A stretch of DNA of 64,000 nucleotides from CAVTWJ01 sp964525605 (GTDB lineage Bacteria; Oederibacteriota; Muellerivitia; Muellerivitales; Muellerivitaceae). Below the pieces are notes generated by a model. That model made no database searches. It was not told the DNA's origin and saw only the letters and a list, made by a program, of their open reading frames with translations. How positions within the stretch are numbered: position 1 is the stretch's first letter; the number at the start of each line of letters is the position of its first letter. The position numbers and the translations under genes are program-made. This document shows positions 61,336-64,000 of this stretch, piece after piece. The stretch is taken from assembly GCA_964525605.1 (NCBI GenBank), contig CAZGKT010000010.1, positions 38,622 to 102,621 on the forward strand. Reading direction: 5' to 3'.

Positions 61336-62700
61336 ATGGGTTTTATTTATTCAAATCCACTAAACTGTCGCATGGCCAAAAACAATTTGAAAAAGCTTAA
61401 ACTTTTTCTCAACAATCCGGAGCACCTACAAACCCTCGCCTTTGTGATTTCCGCTTTTTTAGCGGGGATTGTCGCGGTGGCTTACGCGGGTTTTTTTAAA
61501 ATCTTCGAGAGCTTTTATCACCAAATCTCAACGGATCATCCCTATTGGATTTGGTTCTGGACCCCTCTATGCCTTTTGGGGGGCTGGGCTCTGGTTTATT
61601 TTGCCGCCCCGGAAGCCGTCGGCAGCGGGATTCCCCAGGTTCTGGCGGCCAATGACCTTCATTACAAAAAAAACTCGGCGTGGGTGGATCGCCTCCTTTC
61701 GATCAAAGTCGTTTTGGTTAAAATCGGTAGTTCGCTTTTGGCTTGTCTGGGCGGCTCCGTCACCGGAAGGGAAGGACCCACCATCCAAATCAGCGCCGGA
61801 CTATTTCATTTCGTTGGGCGGTTCACCCGGCGGTTCATCCCCCAAATCGACCCGCAGACCTGGATCGTCGCTGGCGCCGCGGCCGGGTTAGCCGCGGCCT
61901 TCAATACGCCCTTGGGGGGCATTGTGTTCGCCATCGAGGAAATGTCCATTTCCTTCAAGCGCTTCCGCACCGCGCTCATCATCTCCATCATCATCGCCGG
62001 TCTGGTTTCCCAATGGGTTTTGGGCACCTATCTGTACTTGGGATACCCCTCGGTGGGGGATATTTCTTTTTCAATCTTGCCCAAGGCTCTTTTAATCGGA
62101 GTGATCACCGGCCTTGCCGGGTCGCTTTATGGGTTCTGCATCAAAAGACTGCTGGATTGGCGCGCACGGTTTAAAACCGGTTATTCCCTGGCCTTATTGG
62201 CGTTGGTTTGCGGCTTGGCCTTGGCATTCATGGCTTTTTTGGACCCGGATGCTTCCGGATCGGGAACCAGGGTCATGAACGCTTTGCTCTTTAAAGGTCA
62301 AGTGGCCGGGTGGGATTTGCCCCTGTTTCGCATTGCGGGCTCCCTGGTTTTTTATGTATCCGGCGCGGCCGGAGGGATATTCGCCCCCGCTTTGGCCGCG
62401 GGGGCTTGTTTGAGCTCATTTGTAACATCTTGGTTATCGTTTGGATCGCCCGAACTTCTGGTTTTGCTGGGCATGGCCGGTTTTCTGACGGGGGTTACCC
62501 GAACCCCCTTTACGGCTTTCGTGTTGGTGTTGGAAATGACGGATCACCATAACGCCATCTTTCCCATTATGCTTTGCGCCATTACCGCCGAGTTTTCCGC
62601 GAAACTGGTAGATCAAGAGTCTTTTTATGAATGGTCCAAAACCCGTTTCATGCCGATTGCGTCCAAACACAAACCCAAAAATGGCTTTGATAGGTCATGA
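61336..62700 (+). CDS. ClC-family chloride channel/transporter
   Basis: 454 residues, about ten to twelve hydrophobic helices. The four ClC selectivity motifs are seen: GSGIPQV (motif GSGIP), GREGPTIQ with the gating Glu, GIFAPALAAG (GxFxP) and the late conserved stretch TGVTRTPFTAFVLVLEMT. There is no C-terminal CBS pair, as in short prokaryotic ClCs. Whether it is a channel or a Cl-/H+ exchanger cannot be settled: the E. coli proton Glu (E203) equivalent was not placed with certainty. The start may instead be ATG 61372; neither start has a strong Shine-Dalgarno sequence. Confidence 0.93.
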   Translation: MGFIYSNPLNCRMAKNNLKKLKLFLNNPEHLQTLAFVISAFLAGIVAVAYAGFFKIFESFYHQISTDHPYWIWFWTPLCLLGGWALVYFAAPEAVGSGIPQVLAANDLHYKKNSAWVDRLLSIKVVLVKIGSSLLACLGGSVTGREGPTIQISAGLFHFVGRFTRRFIPQIDPQTWIVAGAAAGLAAAFNTPLGGIVFAIEEMSISFKRFRTALIISIIIAGLVSQWVLGTYLYLGYPSVGDISFSILPKALLIGVITGLAGSLYGFCIKRLLDWRARFKTGYSLALLALVCGLALAFMAFLDPDASGSGTRVMNALLFKGQVAGWDLPLFRIAGSLVFYVSGAAGGIFAPALAAGACLSSFVTSWLSFGSPELLVLLGMAGFLTGVTRTPFTAFVLVLEMTDHHNAIFPIMLCAITAEFSAKLVDQESFYEWSKTRFMPIASKHKPKNGFDRS

Positions 62701-62736
62701 CTGTTTACTCTTCGTACGACAATTAACGGATTTTAA

Positions 62737-62768
62737 GCTGTCCACGGCGGGGACCCGGATTGGACAGC
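62737..62768. repeat. Short palindromic repeat, copy 1
   Basis: Shares GCTGTCCACGGCGGGGACCC with copy 3 (20 bases). Outer arms GCTGTCCA (62737-62744) and TGGACAGC (62761-62768) pair. Located between the ClC gene and the AT-rich membrane protein gene. Confidence 0.85.
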
Positions 62769-62814
62769 AAAAAGAATCAGCTAAACTTAATTAATTGAGT
62801 TAAAAGGAATTTGT

Positions 62815-63198
62815 TTGAAAGAGTTATTTCTTTATTGTCAATTTTGGGCAATCTTAAGTTTAATTACATCCATGTTTTCTAAAATAACCATGAGTGTAGG
62901 TAACGGTTCTTTTAAAAATAAAACATTAGTCTTAAAAATCTTAGAATTGTTTTATGCGTCTATTCTGTATATCGCTTCTTTTTATATCGCTTATCTTTTA
63001 ATTTCAGTTGGAAAAGTCGGCTCCGATTTGCATTTGAACATAAATGTTTTTTGTGCCTCTTACATTGTTTCGCTGTTATTGATTTGCTTGGCATATAGGT
63101 ACGGAAAAATCATTACAAAACCATTAATAATTCTCTTTTTCACACTTCAATTCGGGACTCTTATTTATGGGTTTGTTTTGCTCCGTTTTTGGCGATGA
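62815..63198 (+). CDS. AT-rich membrane protein, function unknown
   Basis: 127 residues with about four hydrophobic helices (LYCQFWAILSLITSMF; FYASILYIASFYIAYLLISV; ASYIVSLLLICLAYRY; ILFFTLQFGTLIYGFVLLRF). Its composition is clearly more AT-rich than neighbours, with Phe/Ile/Leu/Lys codons ending in A or T, a sign of recent transfer. Start TTG 62815 with AAAAGGA upstream. Bracketed by copies 1 and 2 of the short palindromic repeat. Confidence 0.65.
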   Translation: MKELFLYCQFWAILSLITSMFSKITMSVGNGSFKNKTLVLKILELFYASILYIASFYIAYLLISVGKVGSDLHLNINVFCASYIVSLLLICLAYRYGKIITKPLIILFFTLQFGTLIYGFVLLRFWR

Positions 63199-63215
63199 AA
63201 ATAATTAGAGAAGGT

Positions 63216-63243
63216 TGTCCACGGCGGGGACCCATCGTGGACA
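63216..63243. repeat. Short palindromic repeat, copy 2
   Basis: TGTCCACG (63216-63223) and CGTGGACA (63236-63243) pair; the core TGTCCACGGCGGGGACCC is identical to copies 1 and 3. Lies between the AT-rich membrane gene and the toxin-antitoxin genes. Confidence 0.88.
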
Positions 63244-63283
63244 GGCTTTGCGGAATCCCGCTTTCTATATTGCTCCTTTCGCC

Positions 63284-63313
63284 TTGTCACCTGCATTCAA
63301 ATGCAGGTATACT
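63284..63313 (+). promoter_or_regulatory. vapBC promoter with palindromic operator in the spacer
   Basis: TTGTCA at 63284-63289 and TATACT at 63308-63313 with an 18-base spacer. A palindrome with 9-base arms, ACCTGCATT (63289-63297) and AATGCAGGT (63300-63308), fills the spacer between the two hexamers. This is where the antitoxin, alone or with toxin, would be expected to bind and repress. Confidence 0.7.
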
Positions 63314-63336
63314 CGGTTTGCGGATAAGGGGGAGCC

Positions 63337-63576
63337 ATGAGAACCACAATAGAAATGAATGATAAATTGAGGTCCGAACTTTTAAGGCTTGCGGCCCAAA
63401 AGGGAGAAAAAGGTTTTTCCAACATCGTGCAGGAGGCGGTGGCGGCCTATCTGGTGTCGTCTGAAAAAACCGCCGCCCTTCAAAAAAAGGCAAAGGCCTT
63501 GAGGGGATCCTTGAAGGGCACGGATGAAAAAAGGTTGAGGGGAGAAGCCTTAAAGATCAGGAATTCATGGCGATGA
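63337..63576 (+). CDS. VapB-like ribbon-helix-helix antitoxin
   Basis: 79 residues. The first 45 (MRTTIEMNDKLRSELLRLAAQ, then EKGFSNIVQEAVAAYL) have the beta-strand, helix, helix pattern of a ribbon-helix-helix DNA-binding domain; the Lys/Arg-rich tail would wrap the toxin. GGGGGAG precedes the ATG. Overlaps the toxin gene by 10 bases. Expected to neutralise the toxin and to repress the promoter just upstream. Confidence 0.85.
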   Translation: MRTTIEMNDKLRSELLRLAAQKGEKGFSNIVQEAVAAYLVSSEKTAALQKKAKALRGSLKGTDEKRLRGEALKIRNSWR

Positions 63577-63965
63577 TCATCGCCGACACGGATGTCCTGA
63601 TCGACTTTCTTTTCAATAAGGAACCGGCAGCCTCCCGGAATTCATCGGAACTGGACAAAGGCGATTTAAGAACGACCGTTATCACCCGGTTTGAGCTGCT
63701 TTCAAGCTTAGGATCGGATAAGCAAAAAGCAGGTGCCCGACATTTGTTAGAAACGCTTGAGACACTCCCTTTGGATGTCCCCGCCTCCGACCGTGCCGCC
63801 GAAGTCCGTAATGAACTGGAAAAGCAAGGGCTTGGGATCGGCATGGGGGACAGCCTCATCGCCGGAATAGTCCTGCAAAACAAAGGAACTCTTTTAACAC
63901 GCAATCAAAAGCACTTTTCGCGTGTGAGGGGTTTACGCCTGGGCCACTTAAACTCACATGCCTAA
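63567..63965 (+). CDS. VapC-like PIN-domain toxin
   Basis: 132 residues. PIN-domain acidic residues are in place: IIADTDVLIDFL at the N terminus, TRFELL in the middle and GMGDSLIAGIVL in the third quarter, then TLLTRNQKHFSRV. Such toxins are Mg2+-dependent RNases that cut tRNA or rRNA. Co-transcribed with the antitoxin. Copy 3 of the short palindrome follows 7 bases after the stop. Confidence 0.9.
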   Translation: MAMIIADTDVLIDFLFNKEPAASRNSSELDKGDLRTTVITRFELLSSLGSDKQKAGARHLLETLETLPLDVPASDRAAEVRNELEKQGLGIGMGDSLIAGIVLQNKGTLLTRNQKHFSRVRGLRLGHLNSHA

Positions 63966-63970
63966 TTGAA

Positions 63971-64000
63971 GCTGTCCACGGCGGGGACCCGTCGTGGACA
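63971..64000. repeat. Short palindromic repeat, copy 3 (cut by window end)
   Basis: Starts GCTGTCCACGGCGGGGACCC, as copy 1; TGTCCACG (63973-63980) pairs with CGTGGACA (63993-64000). The window ends inside or at the end of the element. Confidence 0.85.

Noticed and set aside
62737..64000. Integron attC sites as explanation for the triple palindrome
   Set aside because: The cassette-like layout is suggestive, but I find no GTTRRRY/RYYYAAC core-site pairs at the repeats and no integrase in the window, so I report only a palindromic repeat.

Overview
The window reads as a gene-dense stretch of chromosome from an uncultured diderm (Gram-negative-type) bacterium of moderately high GC. Outer-membrane logic is implied by a LolA-like carrier, a GT9 heptosyltransferase-type glycosyltransferase and a lipoprotein with a lipobox. 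GatCAB implies indirect tRNA amidation. TTG starts are frequent, TPR proteins are abundant, and one huge secreted protein carries Thr/Pro linkers. I cannot name the phylum from sequence alone; a candidate-phylum bacterium is more likely than a well-studied genus.

Layout. 1-4.6 kb: 3' part of valS, then overlapping nadC, birA and coaX (cofactor genes). 4.6-9.1 kb: two large polytopic membrane proteins, the second of the DUF2723 type, both with TPR-like tails. 9.2-24.7 kb: one co-directional block that looks like a single sensory/motility unit: a PilT-type ATPase with a long TPR tail, two small envelope proteins, CheR, a TPR protein, a CheW carrying an MshEN-like (GspE N-terminal) domain, a giant TPR protein, a PII signalling protein, CheY, CheC, CheD, CheW, CheY, CheB, CheA and a second CheC. 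No chemoreceptor and no flagellar gene is present. 25-27.3 kb: a protein with a degenerate GGDEF domain, then dprA. 27.3-34.4 kb: GT9 glycosyltransferase (minus strand), amidohydrolase, rplM-rpsI behind a near-perfect promoter, Nudix hydrolase, LOG-family protein and a large secreted protein. 34.5-42.3 kb: PilZ protein, UvrD/PcrA helicase, DUF4403-like lipoprotein (minus strand), gatCAB and a decayed HAD-like protein. 42.4-47 kb: mostly minus-strand genes (alpha/beta hydrolase, beta-glucuronidase with a coupled 54-residue protein, AEC transporter). 47-54.5 kb: ftsK, lolA-like, rodZ-like, yajQ-like, a membrane protein, recO, gntK and a 57-residue membrane protein. 55-60.8 kb: a 1956-residue secreted GH5 glycanase with carbohydrate-binding-like repeats, an NHL propeller and a C-terminal sorting-like domain. 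61-64 kb: small secreted protein, ClC transporter, an AT-rich membrane protein and a VapBC-type toxin-antitoxin pair, the last two bracketed by a short palindromic repeat.

The most unusual part is the 9-25 kb block. A twitching-type ATPase, several TPR scaffolds, a CheW tied to a domain that elsewhere binds cyclic di-GMP, a PII protein with the conserved T-loop tyrosine, and a full CheA/B/C/C/D/R/W/Y set sit together. The arrangement suggests a chemosensory pathway for pilus-driven or other surface behaviour that takes in nitrogen or energy status and cyclic di-GMP. PilZ and YajQ proteins and a non-catalytic GGDEF protein lie nearby.

A second layer is repetitive DNA. A family of long imperfect hairpins occupies five intergenic gaps between 42.3 and 53.8 kb and has altered the 3' ends of neighbouring genes. 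A different short palindrome occurs three times in the last 1.3 kb.
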